Shown here: piece by piece, positions 40,779-48,263 of the stretch
Numbering within the stretch: position 1 is the first letter of the stretch
How the letters are laid out: each line of letters begins with the position of its first letter
IMG/VR virus record: IMGVR_UViG_3300021957_004906
Coordinates: 124,001-188,000 of that record
From: a virus
Length of the DNA: 64,000 nucleotides
Reading direction: 5' to 3' (one strand)
Made by a program: the position numbers and the translations under genes
The notes under the pieces: model-generated
What the model was told of the DNA's origin: nothing
The model's input: only the letters and a program-made list of their open reading frames with translations
Databases searched by the model: none

Positions 40779-41241
40779 AATCCGATCCTTGTCTTTTTAT
40801 AGCAAGATGCATGTCAGCTTCGTTTTTAAATGGTCCTAAGCTAGTGTAACCTTGCTGTGTTTTATGTCTTGGACAAAAGCTCGGCCTCCATCCTGTAGCA
40901 AATAATAATGCCCAATACCCAGCCACAAAATATGTGTTGCTTTTGGGTGTCTTTGTGTAAGCAGGCACATTATCTAGTAGCTGACCGTTATACACTATAT
41001 CCTGGTTAGTTGGAAACCCTAATACTGATTGATTGTTACTTGTAGTCTTTGTAGTAATAGTTGTAATATTAAAGTCTTTGATATCCACTAACGTTTCTGT
41101 CTTTTCTAAAGTATTATAAAACGTATAGCTATCTAAATTTTTTCTAATTGTTCCAACTCGATTACCACGATTTTCTACAATCCAGAAACTATCTTCTATA
41201 ACACTCTTCGCATTATATTTATACGTATCAGTAGGCTGCAT
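40732..41241 (-). CDS. conserved phage hypothetical protein
   Basis: 169 residues. The region with YFVAGYWALLFATGWRPSFCP and LGPFKNEADM seems conserved in marine T4-like phages (from memory). The N-terminal half is beta-rich. It overlaps the exonuclease gene by 14 bases. Function unknown. Confidence 0.55.
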   Translation of the reverse strand: MQPTDTYKYNAKSVIEDSFWIVENRGNRVGTIRKNLDSYTFYNTLEKTETLVDIKDFNITTITTKTTSNNQSVLGFPTNQDIVYNGQLLDNVPAYTKTPKSNTYFVAGYWALLFATGWRPSFCPRHKTQQGYTSLGPFKNEADMHLAIKRQGSDYETLTSRSNSTTTSY

Positions 41242-42208
41242 TTAAATATTCTGCATGTGCTTGAGAGTTATCGCTGATACGTTGTAAATCATATGTTCCA
41301 CAAAACCGCATAAAATGAATACCTACACCACTAACTGGAGTAGCCTGTACTTGTGAAGTGATAACATCATCCAATGCTACTTTAATGTCGTCAGGTTGTT
41401 GTGTGAGATCAACTAGAGTTACATTACGTAGATAATCATCTAGTACTCGATGTTCATCACCATTATGATCCACCCAACGTTGTAGCATCATATTGTTCCA
41501 GTCAAAGCCTTTTGCATCTTTATCAGCAAATGCCTCAAGTAGACCAACTTTGTTTTTTGTACCTTTTTTACGAACACCTGGAAAAGCACTAAACACGTTA
41601 TCACTGCTATCGCCTCTCATACACTTTTCAAACAGCAACCAACTGGGATCACCAATTTGTTTTTGCTCTTTAGTTTTCTTGTCAATTACAGGCTTGCCAC
41701 GATCATTTACAACGCCATCTATTTTAATATGCTGATTACTAATTCCATTGTACTGTGTTACTTTGTCTGTGAGTAACTGATAAAAGTCACTATCGCTACT
41801 AATAATAACATGTTCATCATCAGGATGATTCTGTATCCAACGAGCAATAAAGTCATCTGCTTCACATTGTTTGTGTTGCAGTACTGTGCAATTTGTTCGA
41901 GTTTCCATAAACTCTTTAAGATTGTCAAATGCTTCCCAATATGCCTTATCTTCTTCCTCTTCCTTAGGAGTAAGTGCATCACGAGCTACTTTGCGATTAG
42001 CTTTGTAAGGCTCATAAAAGTCTTTACGCCAACTGCGTCCTTCTAAACAGAATACAACATGACTGCCGTTAAAGTCTCTATATGCTTTTAAAATACTTGC
42101 AAACATAATGTGATATGCCATACCAATTTTGGTATCAATATCATCTCCACGTACTACATGCCTTGCACGAAAAAACATGTTTGCTGTGTCTACTAGAATA
42201 TATGTCAT
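41228..42208 (-). CDS. rnh: T4 RNase H-like flap/5'-3' exonuclease
   Basis: The N-terminal YILVDTANMFFRARH, the KQCEADDFIARW stretch (acidic metal ligands), SSDSDFYQL and RGDSSDNVFS are the ordered acidic motifs of FEN/5'-nucleases; T4 RNase H, which removes RNA primers and flaps in replication, has 305 residues, close to this 326. A TTGACA-17-TATTAT promoter lies in the 65-base gap upstream, right next to the 3' end of the tRNA. Confidence 0.88.
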   Translation of the reverse strand: MTYILVDTANMFFRARHVVRGDDIDTKIGMAYHIMFASILKAYRDFNGSHVVFCLEGRSWRKDFYEPYKANRKVARDALTPKEEEEDKAYWEAFDNLKEFMETRTNCTVLQHKQCEADDFIARWIQNHPDDEHVIISSDSDFYQLLTDKVTQYNGISNQHIKIDGVVNDRGKPVIDKKTKEQKQIGDPSWLLFEKCMRGDSSDNVFSAFPGVRKKGTKNKVGLLEAFADKDAKGFDWNNMMLQRWVDHNGDEHRVLDDYLRNVTLVDLTQQPDDIKVALDDVITSQVQATPVSGVGIHFMRFCGTYDLQRISDNSQAHAEYLNAAY

Positions 42209-42235
42209 GAATAACCCTCAATTGTTTATCTACCT

Positions 42236-42264
42236 ATAATAGCAACAATCGAGGGTATTGTCAA
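42236..42264 (-). promoter_or_regulatory. sigma70-like promoter TTGACA-17-TATTAT
   Basis: On the minus strand TTGACA (42264-42259) and TATTAT (42241-42236), 17 bases apart, precede the exonuclease gene. The promoter starts ten bases after the CCA end of the tRNA. Confidence 0.65.
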
Positions 42265-42273
42265 GTTTTGTTT

Positions 42274-42376
42274 TGGCTCCAGCCGCAGGATTCGAACCAT
42301 GCACGATTAAATACTTTGCGAGTTATTAATCAACGGATAAACAGTCCGCCGTGTCTACCATTTCCACCAGGCTGGA
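42274..42376 (-). tRNA. class II tRNA with anticodon GUU, unusual variable arm and T-stem
   Basis: On the minus strand a 103-base RNA folds as a tRNA: acceptor TCCAGCC/GGCTGGA (7 perfect pairs), discriminator G and an encoded CCA; a D-arm with the GG pair; anticodon stem GCGGA/TCCGT with loop CTGTTTA, so U33 then GUU (which reads Asn codons AAC/AAU); a 27-base variable arm with GATTAA/TTAATC and an inner ACT/AGT stem; and TTCGAAT as the T-loop. Odd points: an Asn anticodon in a class II body, U instead of a purine at position 37, and a T-stem that pairs only if one U (GCAuGG/CCTGC) bulges. It lies 7 bases after the synthetase-like gene. It may be a special tRNA, or a decaying Leu/Ser-type tRNA. 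Confidence 0.75.
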
Positions 42377-42383
42377 ATAAACT

Positions 42384-43256
42384 TTATGCTGAACGCAGCA
42401 TGGGTTGAATCATACCCATTGGCTCACTTAGTGCATTTATTTTTTCTAGTGCAGGGATCATACGTGTAATACCAATTCCGCCACCTACTCTTTGGAAGAA
42501 GTCAAACTTTAGAAACTCTTCTAGTTCTGCTTCTACACGTTCTTTACCGAATAGTTTGAATAACAACTCTGCGTACTCTCCGTCTACAATGCTATGGAAT
42601 GTATCACGCATCATATCAACATCACACGAGCGTTCTGCTGATCCAATAGTTTCCATACCACCTAGTATAACATCCATCTTCTTGGCAGTTTCGCCATCAT
42701 CGTTACGTGCCATGTTCCAGAAAGGTGATGTTAGTTCTGGAAAGTCAGTAATCAAACAACTACCAAAGTTCATTTCCATAGCTTTTTCGTGACTGTCATC
42801 CATTTCGGTGTCTGCACTTACACCCCAATGCTGTTGCCATTCTCTGTAAGTTTTTTCTGTTAGTGCATCAAAGCCTAAGTATTCACACAGTTCAATTTCC
42901 ATTGCTTTGAGATCATCTACACTGCCTGGCATTTCAAATTCAAACATTGGGAAGATAATATCGTGTCTGCCTGGTATAGCATTTGGCTCTTGTCTATAGG
43001 AAGTGGAGACACAAAAAAACCCCTTACTATCGGGGCTACTTAATAATTCATGTTCTAACCACATCTGGCCTGTTTGGGGTAGTGGCCAAGTGTTGCCTGC
43101 GTAATTGTACGTTGCTACATTGAATGGATCTTCACATGCGGCAAGTATGCTTAGTCTGTTTTGGGTGTGGACTTCCAAGAATCCTTTGTCCAAAAAAAAT
43201 GACCTTAAAAGGCCAACTGTTTGTGTAAATTTTCGTGGGTTTATGAGTTGCGTCAT
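42384..43256 (-). CDS. class IIb aminoacyl-tRNA synthetase-like catalytic core (AsnRS/AspRS/AsnA-like)
   Basis: The 290 residues form a class II synthetase core only. Motif 1 is LLRSFFLDKGFLEVHT, motif 2 is TSYRQEPN...IFPMFEFEM (R-x-E then F-x-x-x-E) and motif 3 is GGGIGITRMIPAL; TGQMWLEHELL matches the Asp/Asn/Lys (class IIb) group. The N-terminal OB anticodon-binding domain is absent. Stand-alone cores of this group include archaeal asparagine synthetase (an AsnRS relative) and EpmA/PoxA, which lysylates EF-P (family knowledge). The tRNA with an Asn-type anticodon directly downstream suggests a real pairing (inference). The leader carries alternative hairpins and a late-type promoter box. 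Confidence 0.8.
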   Translation of the reverse strand: MTQLINPRKFTQTVGLLRSFFLDKGFLEVHTQNRLSILAACEDPFNVATYNYAGNTWPLPQTGQMWLEHELLSSPDSKGFFCVSTSYRQEPNAIPGRHDIIFPMFEFEMPGSVDDLKAMEIELCEYLGFDALTEKTYREWQQHWGVSADTEMDDSHEKAMEMNFGSCLITDFPELTSPFWNMARNDDGETAKKMDVILGGMETIGSAERSCDVDMMRDTFHSIVDGEYAELLFKLFGKERVEAELEEFLKFDFFQRVGGGIGITRMIPALEKINALSEPMGMIQPMLRSA

Positions 43257-43282
43257 TTATCTTTTTCCTTTTTAGTTAATTC

Positions 43283-43316
43283 AGCCTAAAAAAAATTGGC
43301 TCAAAAAAAATTGAGC
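43283..43316 (-). promoter_or_regulatory. alternative leader hairpins upstream of the synthetase-like gene
   Basis: In the 88-base gap 43257-43344, minus strand, GCTCAA/TTGAGC around six Ts (43316-43299) is followed by a run of Ts, like a terminator. Its 3' arm overlaps AGCC (43301-43298), which can pair instead with GGCT (43286-43283). The two structures exclude each other, as in attenuators. Confidence 0.45.
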
Positions 43317-43334
43317 TTTATTTTTCCATCTATT

Positions 43335-43342
43335 TATTTATC
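43335..43342 (-). promoter_or_regulatory. late-type promoter box GATAAATA
   Basis: Minus-strand GATAAATA lies just after the stop of the gene at 43345-44271. Transcripts from it would include the alternative hairpins and an AAGGAAA ribosome-binding site before the synthetase-like gene. Confidence 0.5.
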
Positions 43343-43344
43343 AT

Positions 43345-44271
43345 TTAGTACATTTTATGAACCTGTCCATCTTTAGAGAAAGGATTTGCAGACGCCCAGA
43401 CTGGGTGTATCTGTATACGTTTGCTAGTAAAATATTGACCCCACACTAAACTACCACTAGCTATAGGCGGCATTGACAAATTTTTATTTAATTGTGATGC
43501 TGTAAAATTATCCAAGAACTGCTGATAGTATATAGACGCTATACCATTAAGTATAAATTCCTTAGGTGAATTATAGTTAAATATCCTGTGTTCAAAAACA
43601 GGTCTTAATCCAAATATTCCATTTTCATTGACTTTTACAAGACCATTGTTACTCACTCCATCAATGTTACATGATATCCAGTTATCATATTTAATAAGTT
43701 CATTTGCGTTTCCTAATTCTTTATTGAAATTACTAGGTTGTTTAAACTTATTGTTTGTTTGATTCCATTCTAATGTTTCTTCTAGAGAATCTAATAGATC
43801 TAGTATTGGTAGATTGACTCCGTTGTTTGATTTGGTCCTAACAATTAGGTGTTCGTGTTGTGTCATATAAAACACTTTATAAAATTTATAGTATATCGAT
43901 AGATGTCTACGCTTGTAGTCAACTGCTGAACATTGTGAAGCTTTGAGTAAATCTTCGTGTAGCCATTTGTCCCAGAGCTTTCCAAACTCTGGCATATCTT
44001 CATATATTATTTCATGTATGATTTGATCAAATGTTTGATAAGTTTCTATATCTAATTTATACTTAAAACCAAAATTTTCAATTGCAGTTATTAAATCATG
44101 TGTATTATTATTTTTATGATCCCACGTACTAATATAAAAAGTAACATCATTAATGTTACCTTTGTTTAGTTGATTTGTGATTTGTTCACAATGTGATAAA
44201 AATTCAGAACTTTTACTACCACCGTAAGTTAATCCTGGAATTAAAATTGCCAGATCTCTATTTAAATGCAT
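43345..44271 (-). CDS. hypothetical protein, possible surface-glycan enzyme
   Basis: 308 residues: LAILIPGLTYGGSKS near the start, FYISTWDHKNN (a strand-turn also seen in WavE-like LPS glycosyltransferases), and YYKFYKVFYMTQHEHLIVRTKSN, which has the place and character of a sugar-nucleotide strand. I cannot assign a family with confidence. Its position directly downstream of the NeuB gene suggests it uses an activated nonulosonic (sialic-acid-like) sugar. Confidence 0.5.
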   Translation of the reverse strand: MHLNRDLAILIPGLTYGGSKSSEFLSHCEQITNQLNKGNINDVTFYISTWDHKNNNTHDLITAIENFGFKYKLDIETYQTFDQIIHEIIYEDMPEFGKLWDKWLHEDLLKASQCSAVDYKRRHLSIYYKFYKVFYMTQHEHLIVRTKSNNGVNLPILDLLDSLEETLEWNQTNNKFKQPSNFNKELGNANELIKYDNWISCNIDGVSNNGLVKVNENGIFGLRPVFEHRIFNYNSPKEFILNGIASIYYQQFLDNFTASQLNKNLSMPPIASGSLVWGQYFTSKRIQIHPVWASANPFSKDGQVHKMY

Positions 44272-44281
44272 TTATACTAAA

Positions 44282-45091
44282 TTACCTTAGTTTCTCTAGT
44301 ATCGGGATTTCACATTCTAATACACCAACTCTAGTACCACGTGCCTTCTCGAGCATCTGCATATTTCCTATGAGCTCTTTAAGTTCGTGTGTTTCTAAGC
44401 TACAACTTTGATCAGTCCCCCACAGTGTTTTGTCACTAGTAAAATGACGCTCTAGCCAGTCAATATCCTTTAGAGCAAGTGCAGCTGAAATAAATTTACC
44501 CAACTCATGTCCACTATATCCAACAGGAACCTGATAACGTTTTAAGTAATCAATTGTGTCAATGTGTAGATCTGCCGTCTTTGCTGGATATGTACTTACA
44601 GTGTGCATTAGTACAAGTTTATTCTTGTCTACATATCTAACAATTTGTTCAATTTCTTCCAGTGTACACATACCAGTACTTACTATTACTGTACCATATA
44701 TGGCATTGCACATATTTAAAATTTCAGTGTCTGTGGCTTTTGCACTTGGTACTTTTACTATACTAGTATCAAAATTATTAGCCATAAACTGAATACTATT
44801 TGTATCCCATACACTTACAAACCAATTGATTCCTACTTCTTTACAATGTTGATCAATTTCATAAAACTCGTCATTGAACTCAATACGATGCTTGTACTCA
44901 AGGTATGTCATTTCTCCCCAAGGAGTATCTCTTAATTTAGACTTTTGATCTTCTGGTACACAAACATTCGGATCACGCTTTTGAAATTTTACATAATCAG
45001 CACCTGCTTTTTTTGCGAGTGTGATCATTTCTTTGCATAACCCTAAATCACCGTTGTGATTGATGCCAATTTCAGCTATTGTTTTTACCAT
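44282..45091 (-). CDS. neuB: N-acetylneuraminate synthase-like (NeuB) without the SAF domain
   Basis: TIAEIGINHNGDLGLCKEMI and DYVKFQKRD are the PEP-binding start of the NeuB barrel; VKVPSAKATDTEIL, VIVSTGMCTLEEI, LMHTVSTYPA and PVGYSGHELG complete the known motifs. NeuB condenses a sugar with PEP to give a sialic-acid-type nonulosonate. The protein has 269 residues and ends where the C-terminal antifreeze-like (SAF) domain would start, while whole NeuB has about 340. SAF covers the active site of the partner subunit, so its loss is notable. ATG at 45091 overlaps the NeuA-like gene by 20 bases. Confidence 0.85.
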   Translation of the reverse strand: MVKTIAEIGINHNGDLGLCKEMITLAKKAGADYVKFQKRDPNVCVPEDQKSKLRDTPWGEMTYLEYKHRIEFNDEFYEIDQHCKEVGINWFVSVWDTNSIQFMANNFDTSIVKVPSAKATDTEILNMCNAIYGTVIVSTGMCTLEEIEQIVRYVDKNKLVLMHTVSTYPAKTADLHIDTIDYLKRYQVPVGYSGHELGKFISAALALKDIDWLERHFTSDKTLWGTDQSCSLETHELKELIGNMQMLEKARGTRVGVLECEIPILEKLR

Positions 45092-45767
45092 AATGTTTTT
45101 CCCAATAAGTTGTATATACTTCGAATTGCCATTCGTAATCAATATCAAGGCATTCGAACTCTTTCATTTCAAATAGTGCAGGATTGTTTTTTGTAAAGTC
45201 ACCCATCCAACGCTCTTGGCCAATTAGATCAAGTCTTCCAGCGTATAATGCATGTGCAGCTTCAAGTGTAGGTTCTACTACTTTGGTGTTCATAATAGTT
45301 ACACCAGCTGGCCAGGGTGTGATCATTTCACCTTGGGTGTTCCAATAGTATTGCTTTTTAGACATAACACCAAAAAGGCCATCGTGCTCACTACTAACAT
45401 ATTGATCTACAAACTGATTTATAGTATTTACGCTTAAGAATGGCAAACATGGATTGAATAATACAACATACTTGTATTGTGGAAATTTGTCCCACCATTC
45501 GTACATTTGTACTAAATCATTTTCGCTGTTGCGTGACGCTAAACTGCGATTAAATATGTTAACTTCATGTTTGTTACATATATCAATAAGTTCTTGATCG
45601 CAAACACTTGCGTAAAAGTTTTCCATTGGTATATTGGTTTGTTTAATCTTATTAATGAATATCTCAAATAGACAAGTACCTGCAAATTCTCTTGTCATTT
45701 TTGCAGGTACACGTTGACTATTAGTCCTTGCTTGTACTATAAACAGCACGTCTTTAATGTTTTTCAT
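45072..45767 (-). CDS. neuA: acylneuraminate cytidylyltransferase-like (NeuA)
   Basis: IVQARTNSQRVPAKM is the CTP-binding motif of CMP-nonulosonate synthetases (I-x-A-R-x-x-S-x-R-x-P-x-K). YVVLFNPCLPFLSVNTI and the C-terminal CLDIDYEWQFE also fit the family. It would activate the NeuB product as a CMP-sugar. Length 231 is typical. The start at ATG 45767 overlaps the upstream stop (ATGA). The NeuA-NeuB pair and the unknown gene at 43345 form a compact cassette. Confidence 0.8.
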   Translation of the reverse strand: MKNIKDVLFIVQARTNSQRVPAKMTREFAGTCLFEIFINKIKQTNIPMENFYASVCDQELIDICNKHEVNIFNRSLASRNSENDLVQMYEWWDKFPQYKYVVLFNPCLPFLSVNTINQFVDQYVSSEHDGLFGVMSKKQYYWNTQGEMITPWPAGVTIMNTKVVEPTLEAAHALYAGRLDLIGQERWMGDFTKNNPALFEMKEFECLDIDYEWQFEVYTTYWEKHYGKNNS

Positions 45768-45961
45768 TTTGAGTACCAATCCTTCCCACGATTAACTGTA
45801 CCTGAAGAAGTTTCAATTCCACTAAAACTACGGCCTTTGTATATTTTTTTAGGTTGTTTAATTTGATGAATAATTTCGCCTTCTTGCTGCCGGCGTTCTT
45901 TTTTCATAGCTTGTCTACGTTCTTCGCTATCTTGAATACGTTGCGATTCTGCGTTTTTCAT
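45764..45961 (-). CDS. small basic hypothetical protein
   Basis: 65 residues, strongly charged (SEERRQAMKKERRQQEGE) and probably helical or disordered, ending GRSFSGIETSSGTVNRGKDW. It overlaps both neighbours by four bases. Not recognised. Confidence 0.5.
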   Translation of the reverse strand: MKNAESQRIQDSEERRQAMKKERRQQEGEIIHQIKQPKKIYKGRSFSGIETSSGTVNRGKDWYSK

Positions 45962-46182
45962 TCTTCGATCATACGTTTTTCCATATTGTCCTTAACATCT
46001 AATACAGCATCGTTTTTAATGATATCAATGATAGTTTCATTCAATCCGATCTCACGCCTAAGCCAATACATTTTACTTTGTAGCTTTTCTAATTCTTTTT
46101 CGTAAAATTGTAGTTCTTTCTCTTTGCGAACTTTTTGTTCGATTATATCAGTAAGTAGTATTAATTTAGGCTGTTCATTCAT
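45958..46182 (-). CDS. small coiled-coil protein
   Basis: 74 residues; residues 16-45 (EQKVRKEKELQFYEKELEK, LQSKMYWLRREIG) form a heptad-like coiled coil. Overlaps both neighbours by four bases. Function unknown. Confidence 0.5.
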   Translation of the reverse strand: MNEQPKLILLTDIIEQKVRKEKELQFYEKELEKLQSKMYWLRREIGLNETIIDIIKNDAVLDVKDNMEKRMIEE

Positions 46183-46448
46183 AAATCTTCTCCAGCAGCA
46201 TCTGCTGCTACACTACGACATAAATCATTAAACCATAGGTCAACAATTTGTTCAGGTGTCTCACCAGCATAGCCAGCCTCACCTAGTAGACCAACGAAAT
46301 CTTCGTTCCAGTCTAATTCAAAATAACCTTGTGTGGGGTTGTCTTTATCGAAGTGTACCTCTACTACCTTGACCCACGGACCTTTGGCATTTTCTTTAGT
46401 TTCTACTTCTTTACTTTTATTAAAAATATTCTTGAGTTTGTCTAACAT
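46179..46448 (-). CDS. conserved phage hypothetical protein
   Basis: 89 residues with GPWVKVVEVHFDKDNP, QGYFELDWNEDFVGLL and IVDLWFNDLCR, which resembles a small protein common in marine T4-like phages (from memory). No function known to me. Confidence 0.6.
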   Translation of the reverse strand: MLDKLKNIFNKSKEVETKENAKGPWVKVVEVHFDKDNPTQGYFELDWNEDFVGLLGEAGYAGETPEQIVDLWFNDLCRSVAADAAGEDL

Positions 46449-46465
46449 ATTTACTTTCTCTAAAT

Positions 46466-46867
46466 CTATTTAGTGGGCATAGTAAACAACGCTCTCACGT
46501 CATGTGGCTCATCGCCTTCGATAGGTTTACGTGCAAAAATACACCACTTGTATGCAAACATTGTTTGATTACTTGTGCAAAACTCCCTAAAACTTGTGCC
46601 TGTAGTGTACACATCATCTACAACCATCCAAGGATGATCACCAGGTGTTACATATTTTTCCATTGCATACTGTAGTGGCAACCCGCCACGTGGAATACCA
46701 ACTACTTTACTAAAAGGCTCGGTTTGATAGTCCATGATCATACGTGCTAGTCCGTCCCACCACTCTGGGCGTATAGCATCGCACTCAATTTTCCATGCTA
46801 GTTTGTTTCCTGCGTGACTGATAAAGTCACCTACTTCAAATAAGTTTGCAGTTGTATAATACGGCAT
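46466..46867 (-). CDS. phosphoribosyltransferase-fold protein (orotate PRT-like)
   Basis: VVGIPRGGLPLQYAME and WMVVDDVYTTGTSF are the PPi loop and the PRPP-binding motif (VVDDVxTTGxS) of type I phosphoribosyltransferases. Length 133, short for PyrE (about 210). ATG at 46867 shares its last base with the upstream stop. Substrate unassigned: orotate or a purine base. The window has three more nucleotide-salvage genes of this fold or linked to it. Confidence 0.75.
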   Translation of the reverse strand: MPYYTTANLFEVGDFISHAGNKLAWKIECDAIRPEWWDGLARMIMDYQTEPFSKVVGIPRGGLPLQYAMEKYVTPGDHPWMVVDDVYTTGTSFREFCTSNQTMFAYKWCIFARKPIEGDEPHDVRALFTMPTK

Positions 46868-47178
46868 TAATACCATCCCATCATCATTCGTGTATCTTCT
46901 GGTACCATTTCTATACTAAATGGTGGTTCAAATACTAGTTCTCTTTTAACTGATTCAACACCTGAAATTTCACCAACTGCTTCTTCAATACCTTGACAAA
47001 TTTCATCTGCAAACGGACACATCATACTTGTCAATGTATGCTTAATGTAAACTTCTTGTCCGTTAATTTTTACTTCATAAATTAATCCTAGCTCTTGTAC
47101 ACTAAGACTAACTTCTGGATCATATACGTTTAGTAATGCTTCTCTGACTATTTCTTCAGTTATTATTTTCTTTACCAT
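46867..47178 (-). CDS. MIP18/SufT-family (DUF59) Fe-S assembly protein
   Basis: VYDPEVSLSVQELGLIYEV, HTLTSMMCPFADEI and VKRELVFEPPFSIEM are in order the conserved DPE, T-x-x-x-C-P and ELVWDPPW-like segments of the DUF59/PaaD/SufT family, which helps mature Fe-S proteins; the reactive cysteine is present. Length 103 is typical. It is co-encoded with MetK (7 bases overlap), linking SAM supply to cluster supply. In a phage with at least twelve radical SAM enzymes, this pairing makes functional sense. Confidence 0.83.
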   Translation of the reverse strand: MVKKIITEEIVREALLNVYDPEVSLSVQELGLIYEVKINGQEVYIKHTLTSMMCPFADEICQGIEEAVGEISGVESVKRELVFEPPFSIEMVPEDTRMMMGWY

Positions 47179-48263
47179 CCAATTTTCTCCCAAGGAACAT
47201 CTTTAGCACCAAAGTGTCCATATACACAATTTTTGCTGTAGTTGGTATAGTTAAACAAGTCAAATCTGTCAATAATTCCTTTTGGAGTTAAATCAATCTC
47301 ACGTTCAATAAACTTAGCAATACTAGCGTTGTGCCCGTTACTATCAACATAAATGCTTGTGGGCTCTTTAACACCAATAGCATAACTTAATTGGATATTA
47401 CACCAGTCTGCCATATTATCTGCTACAACATTTTTAGCAAGCCAACGAGCCATATAGGCTGCAGAGCGGTCGACTTTAGTAGGATCCTTGCCACTAAAAG
47501 CACCGCCACCATGAGGAGCGAAACCGCCATAAGTGTCCACGATAATCTTTCTTCCTGTGACACCAGCATCGCCGTCAGGACCACCGATAACAAAATTACC
47601 TGTAGGATTAAGATGCCATATAGTGTTGTCATCCACTAAATCTCCAAGTTCTTCCATTGCTGAAAGTTTACAAAGATGTCTAGCTTCCTCTACATTACCT
47701 TCAGTATGCTGAGTACTTATTACAACTTGGTCAATACGTTTAATTATACCATCTCTTCGAGCACCATAGTACTCTACACTTACTTGACTCTTAGCATCTG
47801 GTCCTAGTATAGCACCACGTTTGCTTTTCAAGTTCTTTAGTATCTCATGGCTGTAATGAATAGGTGCTGGCATCATACTGTCTGTATGATTACAAGCATA
47901 GCCAAACATTAGTCCTTGATCTCCTGCACCAAAGTCGTCTGTGCCTAGCGCAATGTCTCCACTTTGTGAGTGAATCTCATTGTAGATACGCAAGTTATCC
48001 CAATGAAATCCTTCTTGTTCATAACCAATCTCTTTAACTTTGTCACGAACGATTTGTTTTACCTTGTCTTTGCTTACGTTAAAGTTTTTTACTTCGCCCG
48101 CTAACGTTACATGGTTAGTGGTTACAAGTGTTTCAATAGCTACACGAGTTGTTTCGTCGCCATTGGTTAGTCCGGCATCTACTAGTGCATCACTGATTTG
48201 ATCTGCTATTTTATCTGGGTGTCCATCACTAACGCTTTCGCTTGTAAAGATATAGTTGTTCAT
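47172..48263 (-). CDS. metK: S-adenosylmethionine synthetase MetK
   Basis: SESVSDGHPDKIADQISDA at the N-terminus is the methionine/ATP-binding HPDK motif; GAGDQGLMFGYACN is the GAGDQG loop and GGGAFSGKDPTKVDRSAAY the C-terminal signature. It makes SAM from methionine and ATP. Length 363 is slightly below the usual 380-400 but all key motifs are present. The SnoaL-like gene is directly upstream and the DUF59 gene downstream, in one operon with queE. Confidence 0.93.
   Translation of the reverse strand: MNNYIFTSESVSDGHPDKIADQISDALVDAGLTNGDETTRVAIETLVTTNHVTLAGEVKNFNVSKDKVKQIVRDKVKEIGYEQEGFHWDNLRIYNEIHSQSGDIALGTDDFGAGDQGLMFGYACNHTDSMMPAPIHYSHEILKNLKSKRGAILGPDAKSQVSVEYYGARRDGIIKRIDQVVISTQHTEGNVEEARHLCKLSAMEELGDLVDDNTIWHLNPTGNFVIGGPDGDAGVTGRKIIVDTYGGFAPHGGGAFSGKDPTKVDRSAAYMARWLAKNVVADNMADWCNIQLSYAIGVKEPTSIYVDSNGHNASIAKFIEREIDLTPKGIIDRFDLFNYTNYSKNCVYGHFGAKDVPWEKIGW

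Noticed and set aside
42274-42376. Plain tRNA-Leu or tRNA-Ser
   Set aside because: D-arm and variable arm look Leu/Ser-like, but the anticodon loop cannot be shifted to any Leu or Ser anticodon while keeping the 5-bp stem; the discriminator is G, which fits Ser or Asn but not Leu.
43283-43316. T-box riboswitch ahead of the synthetase-like gene
   Set aside because: No specifier-loop hairpin or T-box consensus is visible; only short alternative hairpins.
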